DNA of 64,000 nucleotides from the NCBI RefSeq assembly GCF_034006445.1, contig NZ_JAVESS010000011.1, positions 1-64,000 of the forward strand, written 5' to 3'. This stretch comes from Desulfovibrio sp. Its GTDB lineage: Bacteria; Desulfobacterota; Desulfovibrionia; Desulfovibrionales; Desulfovibrionaceae. Positions 34,396 through 43,236 of the stretch are shown here, piece after piece. Below the pieces are notes generated by a model, which did no database searches, was not told the origin of the DNA, and was given only the letters and a program-made list of their open reading frames with translations. How positions within the stretch are numbered: position 1 is the stretch's first letter; every line of letters begins with the position of its first letter. The translations under genes and the position numbers were made by a program.

Positions 34396-36039
34396 GTGAA
34401 AGAACGCTGTATTGTCATCCCCGCCATCAAGAAAAACGCCGTCATACCCGACCAGCTGGTGAAAAAACTCGCTGGCGTGACGCTGGTGCAGCGGGCCATC
34501 AATACGGCGCGGGGCGTTCTGCCCGGCGAAGACATCGTGGTGCTCACCGACAGTCAGGAGATATCCCTCATCTGTGAGCGCGCGGGAGTGGGCTTTCGCC
34601 GCAACAAGGATCTGCGCTTCACCTCGCTGGATATTGTCAGCGAAATGCGCGTGCTGCTGGACGAACTGGCGCAAGAGTACGAGCACTGCATCATCCTGCG
34701 CGCGTCCTGCCCCCTGCTGACCTGGGTGGATGTGGAGCACGCCTGGAAAAAGTACCGCGAGGCCGATGCAGACAGCCTTGTGACCGTCAAGAGCGTGCGG
34801 CAGCGCATCTGGAACATGCACGGCGAAGGGCTTGAGGGCCTGCTGGACGATGACGCCGCCCCGGATGAAGAAAAGACGCTGGTGGTCGAAAGCCGCGCGC
34901 TCATCATGCTGCGCCTGTCCTGCCTTGCAAATCCCAAAGGGTCGGGGCGGGGGCGCATCATCCCCTATTTTCTCAATGACAGGGCCATTGAAATTCAGGG
35001 CTATCAGGACTGGTGGATCTGCGAGCGCCTGCTGGAGCGGCGGCATGTGGTCTTTGTGGTGGCGGGCTGGCCTGCCATCGGCATGGGGCACGTGTTCCGG
35101 GCGCTCATGCTGGCGCACGAGATTTCCAACCACAGGGTAAGCTTTGTCTGCACGCGCGAAAGCGAGCTGGCGGTGGAAAGCATTGCCCGCCGGGATTACA
35201 AGATCGTGCGTCAGGGTCAGGAAGACCTGGCCGACACCGTGCTTGCCCTGCGCCCCGACCTTGTGATCAACGATATCCTCAATACCACCACGGCCTATAT
35301 GAAGCGCCTCACCAATGCTGGCGTCCGCTGCGTGAACTTTGAGGACGAGGGCCCCGGCGCGTCGCTGGCCCGGCTGGTGATCAACGCCCTGTACGAGGGC
35401 AAGAATACGGACAGGATTTGCTGCGGGCCGGAATTTTTCTGCCTGCGCGACGAATTTGTGAACGCGGCGCGCAATCCCTTTCGCCCTGAAGTCAAAACCG
35501 TGCTCATAACCTTTGGCGGCACGGATCAGCACGACTGCTCGCGCCGGGTGCTGGACATCATCGAGCCCATCTGCCGTGGTTACGGCATTGCCATCCGTCT
35601 GGTGGCCGGGCCGGGATACGCCCATAAAGAAGCCATGGAAGAGCACCTCAAAAAGCTCGACAATCCCCTGGTCACCTTTACCTGGGCCACCAATGTCATG
35701 AGCCGCATGATGGAAGGGGCCGACCTTGCCATCTGCTCCGCCGGACGCACGGTCTACGAACTGGCCCACATGTGCGTGCCCGCCCTTGTGTTGGCCACGC
35801 ACGAACGCGAGGCACGTCATACCTTTGCCCGCCCGCGCCACGGTTTTGCTTTTGTGGGCATAATGGATCGTGTGAGCGACGGCAGGATACGCAATACCTT
35901 TCTGGCCATGCTGAAGAATCCGCGCCGCCAACGCTTCTGGCAACGGCAGGCCGACATGGATTTCACCGTCAACAAGGGCCGTGTGGTGCGGCGCATGCTG
36001 GGACTTCTGAACGAACGCCCCCAGGAGACGGAACGCTAG
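34396..36039 (+). CDS. Fusion of a cytidylyltransferase-like domain with a PseG-like domain
   Basis: 547 residues, GTG start after AAGGG. Residues ~1-215 resemble CMP-sugar (NeuA/PseF-type) nucleotidyltransferases: CIVIPAIKKNAVIPDQL, QRAINTARGVLPGEDIVVLTD, ILRASCPLLTWVDVEHAW, IEIQGYQDWWICERLL. The usual phosphate loop ARGGSK is replaced by AIKKNAV, so activity may be changed. Residues ~220-547 resemble PseG/GT28 proteins: VVAGWPAIGMGHVFRALMLAHE, DLVINDILNTT, LITFGGTDQHDCSRRVLDII, ADLAICSAGRTVYELAHM. These hydrolyse UDP or transfer sugars in nonulosonate pathways. With KdnA/B upstream it probably activates or processes an amino-Kdo or similar acid sugar. The UAG stop begins repeat A3. Confidence 0.75.
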   Translation: MKERCIVIPAIKKNAVIPDQLVKKLAGVTLVQRAINTARGVLPGEDIVVLTDSQEISLICERAGVGFRRNKDLRFTSLDIVSEMRVLLDELAQEYEHCIILRASCPLLTWVDVEHAWKKYREADADSLVTVKSVRQRIWNMHGEGLEGLLDDDAAPDEEKTLVVESRALIMLRLSCLANPKGSGRGRIIPYFLNDRAIEIQGYQDWWICERLLERRHVVFVVAGWPAIGMGHVFRALMLAHEISNHRVSFVCTRESELAVESIARRDYKIVRQGQEDLADTVLALRPDLVINDILNTTTAYMKRLTNAGVRCVNFEDEGPGASLARLVINALYEGKNTDRICCGPEFFCLRDEFVNAARNPFRPEVKTVLITFGGTDQHDCSRRVLDIIEPICRGYGIAIRLVAGPGYAHKEAMEEHLKKLDNPLVTFTWATNVMSRMMEGADLAICSAGRTVYELAHMCVPALVLATHEREARHTFARPRHGFAFVGIMDRVSDGRIRNTFLAMLKNPRRQRFWQRQADMDFTVNKGRVVRRMLGLLNERPQETER

Positions 36040-36128
36040 AGCAGATAAACTTTGGGAATGTACATTCTCAAAGTTTAAGGCACGCTCACTTCGGCACTTG
36101 GCGCTATTTCACTTTGACACTGCTCTGG
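36039..36128 (+). repeat. AGAGCA-family repeat, short copy A3, starting at a stop codon
   Basis: TAGAGCAGATAAACTTTGGG, hairpin ..GAATGTACATTC.., ends ACTTTGACACTGCTCTGG. It starts with the UAG of the fusion gene and ends ~50 bp before the next gene. Confidence 0.7.
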
Positions 36129-36181
36129 CCATTGCGTGAGTACATATTTTCAACGCCCATCTGTTCCCAAAGGAAGCATTC

Positions 36182-36892
36182 ATGTCCAGTAAAGGCAAGG
36201 TTGTCGCCATCGTTCAGGCCCGGCTGGGCTCCAGCCGCCTGCCCCTGAAATCCCTGCTCTGCCTGCGTGATGTGCCGGTTATCGACTGGGTTACGCGCCG
36301 CCTTGGCGCATGCGAACGCCTGGATTCCATCATGGTGGCAGTGCCCGATACCCCGCTGGATGTGGTGCTGCTGGAACATTTGCGCCGTCGCGGCATACCC
36401 TGCATGGCAGGCCCGGAAGACGACGTGCTGGCGCGCTTCTGTCAGGCCGCCCAACTGGCGGACGCCGGTCTTGTGGTGCGCGTGTGCGCGGACAACCCGC
36501 TCATCTGGAGCGGAGCCGTGGACAGGCTGGTGGATTTTTACCGCCAGGGCCACTGGGATTACGCCTACAACCATATCCCGCGCAACAACCTCTGGCCCGA
36601 TGGCCTCGGGGCCGAGATACTTTCGCGCGAACTTCTCGATGATATGGGCCGCAAGGCCACACAGCCCTCGCAGCGCGAACACTGCCTCAATTACATCTGG
36701 GATAATGCCGCCGATTTTCGCATCGGCACCTTTGACCCCGCTGAAGACTGGCTGCGCCGCCCCGATCTGCGGCTGGACATGGACAGGCCCGACGACTTCC
36801 GCCGTCTGGCGCTCCTGCCCATCACGCCCGATATGGACGCGCGCGCCATCGTGGACGTGTGTGGCACAGCCTGCGGGAAGGATTGCAATTAA
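36182..36892 (+). CDS. SpsF-family cytidylyltransferase
   Basis: 236 residues. The N terminus VVAIVQARLGSSRLPLKSLL is the SpsF nucleotidyltransferase signature; VRVCADNPLIWSGAVDRLVDFY and REHCLNYIWD follow the same family. Members activate sugars in spore-coat and nonulosonate (surface polysaccharide or flagellin) pathways. It closes the four-gene KdnB-KdnA-fusion-SpsF island. Start ATG follows AAAGGAAGC. The exact substrate is unknown. Confidence 0.85.
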   Translation: MSSKGKVVAIVQARLGSSRLPLKSLLCLRDVPVIDWVTRRLGACERLDSIMVAVPDTPLDVVLLEHLRRRGIPCMAGPEDDVLARFCQAAQLADAGLVVRVCADNPLIWSGAVDRLVDFYRQGHWDYAYNHIPRNNLWPDGLGAEILSRELLDDMGRKATQPSQREHCLNYIWDNAADFRIGTFDPAEDWLRRPDLRLDMDRPDDFRRLALLPITPDMDARAIVDVCGTACGKDCN

Positions 36893-36912
36893 GGCAGGTT
36901 ATTGGGGAGAGC

Positions 36913-36976
36913 TTTGTGGGGGAGGGACCCTTTTGCAAAAGGGTCTCCTCCCCCACGCCCCCACCCCCTAAAACTC
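36913..36976 (-). repeat. G-rich hairpin repeat, copy E1
   Basis: GTGGGGGAGGGACCCTTTTG pairs with AAAAGGGTCTCCTCCCCCAC, followed by CCCCCTAAAACTCTTA. It can act as terminator of the sugar island. Confidence 0.8.
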
Positions 36977-37135
36977 TTATTATGGTTTGGCGTGGTTGAA
37001 AGGGGTTTCTGGCCTGAAGCGGGGCGGCCAGAGCTGGCCTTTTTCAGGGGCTACACTCTTTCAAGGTTTACCTGCCCCAAATGGGCTGATTCCCCCTCCT
37101 GGCGATTCCCTGCCCTTTTGAAAAAAGCATAAATA

Positions 37136-37168
37136 AAAAGGCACCCCGGCAATGCCGGGGTGCCTTTT
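37136..37168. terminator. Bidirectional intrinsic terminator
   Basis: AAAAGGCACCCCGGC and GCCGGGGTGCCTTTT form a 15 bp perfect stem over an AAT loop. It lies between the convergent SpsF-like and purN genes and carries T-runs on both strands. Confidence 0.88.
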
Positions 37169-37292
37169 AGCTATGAAGCGGTGCACTGCACGATTGTTTT
37201 GGGAGACATGTGCAACCCGCATGAACCGTGTCATGTGCGGCTTGTGCCCCCCATTTCAAGGGAAGGCGTCAAATATCGTGCAGGTATAACGG

Positions 37293-37363
37293 TAAAAGTT
37301 TTAGGGGGAGGGGGTGTGGGGGAGGAGACCATTTTACAAAAGGGTCCCTCCCCCACAAAACTC
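37293..37363 (+). repeat. G-rich hairpin repeat, copy E2
   Basis: AAAAGTTTTAGGGGGAGGGG, GTGTGGGGGAGGAGACC and the returning GGGTCCCTCCCCCACA, just past the purN stop. Confidence 0.8.
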
Positions 37364-37376
37364 TTCCAATAAAGCG

Positions 37377-38051
37377 CTAAAATCCCTGTTCCAGCGGCGG
37401 CCAGACCAGCCAGGGGCCATCGGGCGTCACGGTGCTGGCCGTGCCGGGGGCCACATGCACTTCGCGGCCCCACACGTTGATGCGGTTCTGGGCGAACCAC
37501 TGGATGGCCTGCGGGTAGATGCGGTGTTCCATGGCGTGAATGCGCTGCATGAGGTCGTCCACTTCTTCGCCGGGATTCACGGGCACGGCGGCCTGAATGA
37601 TCACGGGGCCGCTGTCCATCTTTTCTTCCACAAAATGCACGGTGCAGCCGGATATCTTGACGCCGTATTCGCAGGCGTCGCTGCCGCCGTGTACGCCGGG
37701 AAAGCTGGGCAGCAGGGCGGGGTGGATATTGATGACGCGGCCTGCAAAGGCCTCCAGAAAGGCCGTGCTCAACATGCGCATGTACCCGGCCAGCACGATG
37801 AGCTGCGCGCCGTGATCCTGAAGGGTCTGCACCACGGCGAGATCAAAACTTTCGCGGTCGGCAAACTCCTTGTGATCCAGCACCACGCAGGTGACGCCGG
37901 CCTTGCGTGCCCGCTCGATAACGCCCGCGCCGGGGCGGTTGCAGACGATGCAGCAGATGTTCACGTCAAGGACGCCAGCGGCGGCTTTGTCGATCATGGC
38001 CTGTGCGTTGGAGCCGCTGCCCGAGGCAAGTATGGCGATATTCAGTGGCAT
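37377..38051 (-). CDS. purN: Phosphoribosylglycinamide formyltransferase
   Basis: 224 residues. NIAILASGSGSNAQAMID at the N terminus, VLAGYMRMLS, the catalytic INIHPALLPSFPG (Asn/His) and VHFVEEKMDSGPVIIQ with the conserved Asp. It transfers a formyl group from 10-formyl-THF to GAR in purine synthesis; folD in this window supplies the formyl donor. Start ATG at 38051; the next minus-strand gene upstream is cobA-hemD, across an E-type repeat. Confidence 0.95.
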   Translation of the reverse strand: MPLNIAILASGSGSNAQAMIDKAAAGVLDVNICCIVCNRPGAGVIERARKAGVTCVVLDHKEFADRESFDLAVVQTLQDHGAQLIVLAGYMRMLSTAFLEAFAGRVINIHPALLPSFPGVHGGSDACEYGVKISGCTVHFVEEKMDSGPVIIQAAVPVNPGEEVDDLMQRIHAMEHRIYPQAIQWFAQNRINVWGREVHVAPGTASTVTPDGPWLVWPPLEQGF

Positions 38052-38227
38052 GAGGTTTCCGTTTTATTAGAGCTTTATGCGGGCCTACTGGCTTTATGAG
38101 CCCAGGCTTCTCGTGCCTCGGTTCAGGAGGCTCCACGCAGCATACTGCAACACGGTAAAGGTTTTTGGGGGTGGGTGGCAGGCTGGGACGATGCGCCGCG
38201 CCTGACCGCAGCATATTGAAACAAGAT

Positions 38228-38296
38228 AAAAGTTTTAGGGGGAGGGGGTGTGGGGGAGGAGACCCTTTTACAAAAGGGTCCCTCCCCCACAAAACA
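38228..38296 (+). repeat. G-rich hairpin repeat, copy E3
   Basis: Nearly identical to copy E2: GTTTTAGGGGGAGGGGGTG, GAGACCCTTTTACAAAAGGG, CCCTCCCCCACAAAAC. It lies just after the cobA-hemD stop (minus strand). Confidence 0.82.
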
Positions 38297-38332
38297 CTTT
38301 CCCCCCTACACCAAAGTAAGTCCGGGCGCGGC

Positions 38333-39856
38333 TCAGGCCTTGGCGAAGTGTTTTTTCAGCGCCGCGACCAGCGCGGGAATGGTGTATTCCGCGGGCTGGA
38401 TGTGGCAGAGCAGGCCGTTGGCCGTGAGCGTGTCGGCCGTAATGGGGCCGATGGCGGCGAGCTGCACTTCGGGATGGGCCTTGAGCACATCCGCCGGAAT
38501 AAGGGAGAGAAAGTTCTCCACAGTGGATGAAGAGCCAAAGGTCACGCAGTCCAGCGTACCGGCCGTGATGCGCTCCATCACCTCGTTTTTGCGGTGGGCG
38601 GCGGGCACGGTCTGGTAGGCGGAGATAACGTCCACCACGGCTCCGGCTTTGCGCAGTTCGTCGGGCAGCACTTCGCGGGCCTTGGCGGCGCGGGGCAAAA
38701 GAAAGCGCTTGCCGCGCACGTTGCCGTTTTCGCGGGCCACAAGGCCGTCGAGCACGCCCTCGGCCACATAGCGATCGGGGATGAAGTCTGGCGCAATGCC
38801 GTGCTGGGTCAGGGCATCGGCGGTGGCGGGGCCGATGGCTGCCACCTTGCAGGTGGCCAGGGCGCGGCTGTCCTTGCCCGCCGCAGCCAGACGCTGCCAG
38901 AAATGGCGCACGCCGTTGACCGAGGTGAAGATGATCCACTGGTAGTCGGCCAGGTTGGCGAGGGCGGCGTCCAGTTCCGCATAGTCGGCCATGGGGCTGA
39001 TTTCAATGGTGGGGCACTGGATAACCTCGGCCCCCAGTTCCGTCAGGCTGGCCGCGAGGCCGCTGGCCTGTTCGCGGGCGCGTGTTACCACAATGCTGCG
39101 GCCCATGAGGGGCTTTTGCTCAAACCAGTTGAGGGTCTTGTGCAGGCTGGCCACCTTGCCCACCAGGATCACGGAAGGATTGGTGAACTTGGCTTCAATG
39201 GCGGCGGCGGGCAGTTTGGCCAGTGTGGACACAAGGCTGCGCTGGCGGGGGGTCGTGCCGCGATAGATGAGGGCGGCCGGAGTGTCCGGGGCCATGCCCG
39301 CGTCCAGAAGATTGCGGGCAATGTCGGGCAGGTTTTTCATGCCCATGACAAAAACCAGGGTGGAGGCGCTGGCCGCCAGGGCGGGCCAGTTGTGGACGGA
39401 GCCGGGCTTGTCCGGGTTTTCGTGGCCGGTGATGATGGTCACGGAAGACGCAAAATCGCGGTGGGTCAGCGGAATGCCCGCATATGCCGGAGCCGCGATG
39501 GTGCTGCTGATGCCGGGCACTTCTTCAAAGGGCACTCCGGCGGCCACCAGTTCTTCGGCCTCTTCGCCGCCGCGTCCGAATATATAGGGGTCGCCGCCTT
39601 TCAGGCGGGCCACGATCTTGTCTTCCTTGGCCTTGCGCACCAGCAGGGCGTTGATTTCATCCTGGGGCAGGGCATGGTTGCCCGCCACCTTGCCCACATA
39701 GATTTTTTCCGCGTGGGGGCTGGCGTGGTTGAGCAGGCTGTCATTGGCAAGCGCGTCGTAGACCACCACGTCGGCGGCGGCCAGGGCGTCACGCCCCTTG
39801 AGGGTAAGCAGGCCTGGGTCGCCGGGGCCTGCGCCGATCAGATACACCTTCATCAT
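38333..39856 (-). CDS. Bifunctional uroporphyrinogen-III methyltransferase/synthase (CobA-HemD fusion)
   Basis: 507 residues. Residues ~1-250 are SUMT/CobA: VYLIGAGPGDPGLLTLKG, VVVYDALAN, RLKGGDPYIFGRGGEEAEEL, VPGISSTIAAPAYAGIPLTHR. Residues ~255-507 are uroporphyrinogen-III synthase (HemD): GRSIVVTRAREQASGLA, WIIFTSVNGVRHFW, DCVTFGSSSTVENF. The pair cyclises hydroxymethylbilane and makes precorrin-2 for sirohaem, cobalamin and, in Desulfovibrio, the sirohaem-dependent haem route. ATG 39856 or 39853; GGGAGG lies ~10 bases upstream, inside the end of pepA, 2 nt away, so the two genes are co-translated. Confidence 0.94.
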   Translation of the reverse strand: MMKVYLIGAGPGDPGLLTLKGRDALAAADVVVYDALANDSLLNHASPHAEKIYVGKVAGNHALPQDEINALLVRKAKEDKIVARLKGGDPYIFGRGGEEAEELVAAGVPFEEVPGISSTIAAPAYAGIPLTHRDFASSVTIITGHENPDKPGSVHNWPALAASASTLVFVMGMKNLPDIARNLLDAGMAPDTPAALIYRGTTPRQRSLVSTLAKLPAAAIEAKFTNPSVILVGKVASLHKTLNWFEQKPLMGRSIVVTRAREQASGLAASLTELGAEVIQCPTIEISPMADYAELDAALANLADYQWIIFTSVNGVRHFWQRLAAAGKDSRALATCKVAAIGPATADALTQHGIAPDFIPDRYVAEGVLDGLVARENGNVRGKRFLLPRAAKAREVLPDELRKAGAVVDVISAYQTVPAAHRKNEVMERITAGTLDCVTFGSSSTVENFLSLIPADVLKAHPEVQLAAIGPITADTLTANGLLCHIQPAEYTIPALVAALKKHFAKA

Positions 39857-39858
39857 TG

Positions 39859-41361
39859 CTAAACGCCTCCCCTGGCCAGTTCAAGCAGCGTGCGTGCGCC
39901 AAAGGCCGAAGGCCCGGCGGGGCACAGGGGCGTGGGCTTGGCGGCCCAGTCAACCCCGGCAATGTCCAGATGCGCCCAGCGTACCCCTTCCTGAATGAAG
40001 TGCTGCAAAAAGAGCGCGGCGTTGATGGCTCCGCCTTCGCGCGGGCCCATGTGGCAGATGTCGGCCACGTCGCTTTTCAGTTGCTCGGCATAGGGCTTCC
40101 ACAGGGGCAGGGGCCAGAATTCTTCGCCGCATGCGCCCCCGGCGGCGCGGATGCGCTCGCTGAGGTCTTCATCATCGCTGAAAAGCCCGGCCACCTGCGT
40201 GCCAAGGGCCACAGCGCAGGCTCCCGTGAGGGTGGCTATGTCCACCATGGCGGCGGGAGTCCAGGTTTTCTGGGCGTAGGCCAGGGCGTCGCACAGGGCA
40301 AGGCGGCCTTCGGCATCGGTATTCTGGATTTCAACAGTGTCGCCGTTGGCGGCCCGTACAACATCACCGGGGCGCATGGCGCGGCCACCGGGCATGTTTT
40401 CGGCGCAGGCCAGAAGGCCGATGACACGGCGGGGGGCCTCTTCCTGCGCCAGCGCGGCCACGGCGGCCAGCACGGTGGCGGCTCCCGTCATGTCGGCCTT
40501 CATCTGGTGCATGTTGGGCGCGGGCTTGAGGCTGATGCCGCCCGTGTCAAAAGTGATGCCCTTGCCCACGAGGATCAGGGGCTTGTCCTGCTCGTGGCCC
40601 TTGGGGGCGTATTCAATGATGACAAGGCGGGGCGGACGGCCCGAACCCTGGCCCACGGCCATGAGGCAGCCCATGCCTTCTTTTTCAAGGGCGTGCTCGT
40701 CAAGCACTGTGCAGGTAAAGCCCTTCTGGCGGGCCAGTTCCTGGGCGCGCTCGGCCAGCTTTTCAGGGTAGAGCAGGTTGGGCGGGGTGCTGGAGAGGTC
40801 GCGGGCCATGCCCACGGCCCAGGCCGCGTTTTCACCACGGCGGGCGGCGGCGTGGGAGGCGTCGGGCACTTCTTCGCCGTCAAAGCCGAGGGCCAGCCAC
40901 TGCGGATCGGCAGGCTCGTCCTTGTCGGCTTTTTTCAGCGCTGAAAAACGGTACAGGGCCAGTTGGGCGGCGCACACGCATTCTTCCACCAGGCGTTCGC
41001 GGCCGCCGGGCAGGCGGGCGAGGGCCGGTTCGGGCAGCAGTATGGAGGCGTAGCCCTTCTGGCGGCACAATTGCACGGCAGCGGCAATGGCCTTGCGGAT
41101 GCCTGCGGTGTCCACCTTTTCTCTGGGGCCAAGGCCCACGGCCAGCACGCGGGGCACGGAAAGATCGGGGTGCCCGTGCAGGATGGCAAGCTCGCCGGCC
41201 TTGCCCTTGAAGTCGCGCAGGGCGGGCGCGATGACCAGCCAGGGCGCGGCCTTGTCGATCTGGGGGCAGACTTCCGTCAGGGCCTCATCCTGGCAGACAG
41301 GGGCCAGCATGACCTCGCCCTTCCAGTGTTCCGGGCCAAGATTTTGAAAACGTATATCCAT
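39859..41361 (-). CDS. pepA: Leucyl aminopeptidase (M17)
   Basis: 500 residues. The C-terminal catalytic domain has LILVGKGITFDTGGISLKP, MHQMKADMTGAATVL, the M17 signature NTDAEGRLAL and VDIATLTGACAVALG, giving the two-zinc or manganese site. It removes N-terminal residues from peptides in the cytoplasm and may bind DNA in some bacteria. Start MDIRFQNL follows GAGGAGAACG at slightly long spacing; the upstream in-frame extension to 41475 shows no similarity. Confidence 0.94.
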   Translation of the reverse strand: MDIRFQNLGPEHWKGEVMLAPVCQDEALTEVCPQIDKAAPWLVIAPALRDFKGKAGELAILHGHPDLSVPRVLAVGLGPREKVDTAGIRKAIAAAVQLCRQKGYASILLPEPALARLPGGRERLVEECVCAAQLALYRFSALKKADKDEPADPQWLALGFDGEEVPDASHAAARRGENAAWAVGMARDLSSTPPNLLYPEKLAERAQELARQKGFTCTVLDEHALEKEGMGCLMAVGQGSGRPPRLVIIEYAPKGHEQDKPLILVGKGITFDTGGISLKPAPNMHQMKADMTGAATVLAAVAALAQEEAPRRVIGLLACAENMPGGRAMRPGDVVRAANGDTVEIQNTDAEGRLALCDALAYAQKTWTPAAMVDIATLTGACAVALGTQVAGLFSDDEDLSERIRAAGGACGEEFWPLPLWKPYAEQLKSDVADICHMGPREGGAINAALFLQHFIQEGVRWAHLDIAGVDWAAKPTPLCPAGPSAFGARTLLELARGGV

Positions 41362-41788
41362 GGGCTGCGTTCTCCTCATATGTGCCGCACGCGTGCGGTG
41401 GTAGGCAGGCTTTGGGCAATGGGTGCGGCGGCCTGTCCGGGTTGGGAATATACGCTGCCCGGCCCCTTTTGCCAAGGGCGCAGCACGGCGGCGCGGCAGG
41501 AGTTGACGTGCTTACGGGAGATCGCCATGCCGATCGGAAGCCATGCGCCGGGGACGTGCCCCCCAGGGCAGTGGCAAGAGGGCGGGCTCGACCGCAAAAG
41601 TCACTCGTCGGGGATGCGGCGCGCGGGGGCATGACGAGAAGCCGGACACGGCCGCAAAGGCCACACGCCGGGCAGAGCCGCAAAGGGCAAGGCGAGGGCG
41701 GCGCGCCGGGCAAAGAGAAGAAGCGGGCAGAGCCGCAAAGGCCACACGCCAAGGTGCGGCGCGCAGGGCAGCGTCAGTCATGTCGGGC
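41362..41788. other. Gap with GCCGCAAAGGCCACACGCC-type repeats
   Basis: About 41580-41780 holds imperfect repeats of GCCGCAAAGGCCACACGCC and GGGCAGAGCCGCAAAG (three to four units). ORFs here are compositional artefacts. No gene. Confidence 0.55.
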
Positions 41789-42178
41789 TTAGGGCGCGAC
41801 AGCGTTTTTTACCGGAGTTTTCGCCAAGTCCTGCAGTTTGTCGTCATAACCGTCACCCCAGGCGCGCAAGGAGCGCATGATGGGGATAAGCGAAACGCCT
41901 ATGGGCGTCAGTGAGTATTCCACGCGCGGCGGAACGGTTCCGAAGGCTTCCCGATGAATGATGCCGTCATGCTCAAGCTCGCGAAGCTGCTTGACCAGCA
42001 TGCGTTCGCTGACGTCGGGCAGGCAGCGGCGCAGCTCGCCAAAGCGCAGGACAGGGCGTTCCGCCAGAAAATAGATGATAAGGAGCTTCCATTTGCCGCC
42101 TATAAGGTCAAGAGTGAGTTCAAAACCGCAACGGTACGGCTTGTTCCCCAGTGTTATGGTTTGGCAGGCTTCAGGCAT
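41789..42178 (-). CDS. HxlR-family winged-helix transcriptional regulator
   Basis: 129 residues, a single HxlR domain: FELTLDLIGGKWKLLIIYFL, RFGELRRCLPDVSERMLVKQLRELEHDGIIHR, RVEYSLTPIG. These dimeric regulators often sense electrophiles or redox state through an N-terminal cysteine (here CQT or RCGFE). It is divergent from a flavin reductase gene, 129 bp away, which is the usual target arrangement. Confidence 0.93.
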   Translation of the reverse strand: MPEACQTITLGNKPYRCGFELTLDLIGGKWKLLIIYFLAERPVLRFGELRRCLPDVSERMLVKQLRELEHDGIIHREAFGTVPPRVEYSLTPIGVSLIPIMRSLRAWGDGYDDKLQDLAKTPVKNAVAP

Positions 42179-42213
42179 GGCAACTCCGGCTTGGTAAAAC
42201 TATCTTTACTATA

Positions 42214-42246
42214 TTTTTTGTTAGTACATGTCTTTTTTGTCAGTAC
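42214..42246. promoter_or_regulatory. Direct repeats, candidate HxlR operator
   Basis: TTTTTTGTTAGTAC (42214-42227) and TTTTTTGTCAGTAC (42233-42246) repeat at a 19 bp period in the divergent region, on one helical face; HxlR regulators commonly bind such GTAC-containing repeats. Confidence 0.5.
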
Positions 42247-42307
42247 TTACAAAATTGCATGAAAAGGATAGTATCCGGGCAGAATCTGATTTGCAAGGAG
42301 TAATATC

Positions 42308-42904
42308 ATGAAAGTACTGGCACTTAACGGAAGTCCGAGAAAGAATGGAAACACGGCCACATTGCTGGAAAAAGTTTTGTCGCCGCTGATCGAGGCAGGC
42401 TGGGAAACCGAAATTGTGCAGATTGGCGGCCAAAAGATCCAGGGTTGCCGGGGCTGCCTGAAATGCGCGGAAAAGAAGAACCAGCGATGTGTGTTTGACA
42501 GCGACATCCTCAACGGCGTTCTGGAAAAAATGCTTGCGGCGGACGCCATGATTCTTGGCACGCCCTGCTATTTTACCGACATGAGCGCGGAGATGAAGGC
42601 GCTGGTTGACCGCGCCGGATTTGTGGCCTTTGTCAACGGCGGCCTGTTTCAGGGCAAGATAGGGGCCGCCGTGGTGGCCGCGGGCCGCGGCGGGGCAACG
42701 CACGCCTTTGACAGCATCAACCACATGTTCCTCATGTCGCGCATGCTCGTGCCGGGGTCGACCTACTGGAACATGGGTTATGGCAGCAATGAAAAAGACG
42801 TGCTCAACGACAGCTACGGCATGGAAAACATGAACCATCTTGGCCGCACCATAGCCTGGCTCGGCAAGGCGATAGCGCCGCATCTGGCGAGCTTTCCCGC
42901 ATAG
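42308..42904 (+). CDS. Flavodoxin-like NAD(P)H-dependent FMN reductase/iron-sulfur flavoprotein
   Basis: 198 residues. LALNGSPRKNGNTATLLEKVL is the FMN phosphate loop, and CRGCLKCAEKKNQRCVFDSD with GTPCYFTDMSAEMKAL are typical of iron-sulfur-flavoprotein-like reductases. It is probably a cytoplasmic electron-transfer or quinone/nitro-reductase enzyme controlled by the divergent HxlR regulator. Start ATG follows AAGGAG. Confidence 0.9.
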   Translation: MKVLALNGSPRKNGNTATLLEKVLSPLIEAGWETEIVQIGGQKIQGCRGCLKCAEKKNQRCVFDSDILNGVLEKMLAADAMILGTPCYFTDMSAEMKALVDRAGFVAFVNGGLFQGKIGAAVVAAGRGGATHAFDSINHMFLMSRMLVPGSTYWNMGYGSNEKDVLNDSYGMENMNHLGRTIAWLGKAIAPHLASFPA

Positions 42905-43236
42905 CGCCTTACAGTGCGGGCGAATCCCGCGAGACGCAGATGAACTCAGTACGGCGTAGGCAAATCCCGCGAGACGCGGGCGAATCCCGCGAGACGCAGG
43001 CGGATCCCCCAATATCCGGGCGAACCTTGCGAGATACGGTGCCCCCCAAGCTACGCGCGACCCCTGCGCCGGGCTGGCCGGGGCGCGCCAAAGACCAGCC
43101 TTGCCAGCGCTCCGGCGGCAAGGCTGGTCTTGCCATGGGCGGGCGGTGCGGGCATGGTGGGGCATAATATTTGCAACTATTCCGCAGGGGCTTGCCGCCG
43201 CATTGACCGCGCCATTTTTCTGTCACTGGAAGGACC
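42905..43236. other. Gap with CGAATCCCGCGAGACGC tandem repeats
   Basis: 42917-43041 has about five degenerate ~20 bp units of GGCGAATCCCGCGAGACGC. The rest has GCC/GGC-rich inverted segments around 43088-43133 (CCAGCCTTGCCAGCGCTCCG and a related return). No gene. Confidence 0.6.

Noticed and set aside
36913..38296. G-rich hairpins as CRISPR repeats
   Set aside because: Copies are kilobases apart or irregular, self-complementary over their whole length, and occur in both orientations.
41382..41792. Arg/Gly/Ala-rich ORFs between pepA and the HxlR gene
   Set aside because: Products of a GC-rich tandem repeat; no support as genes.
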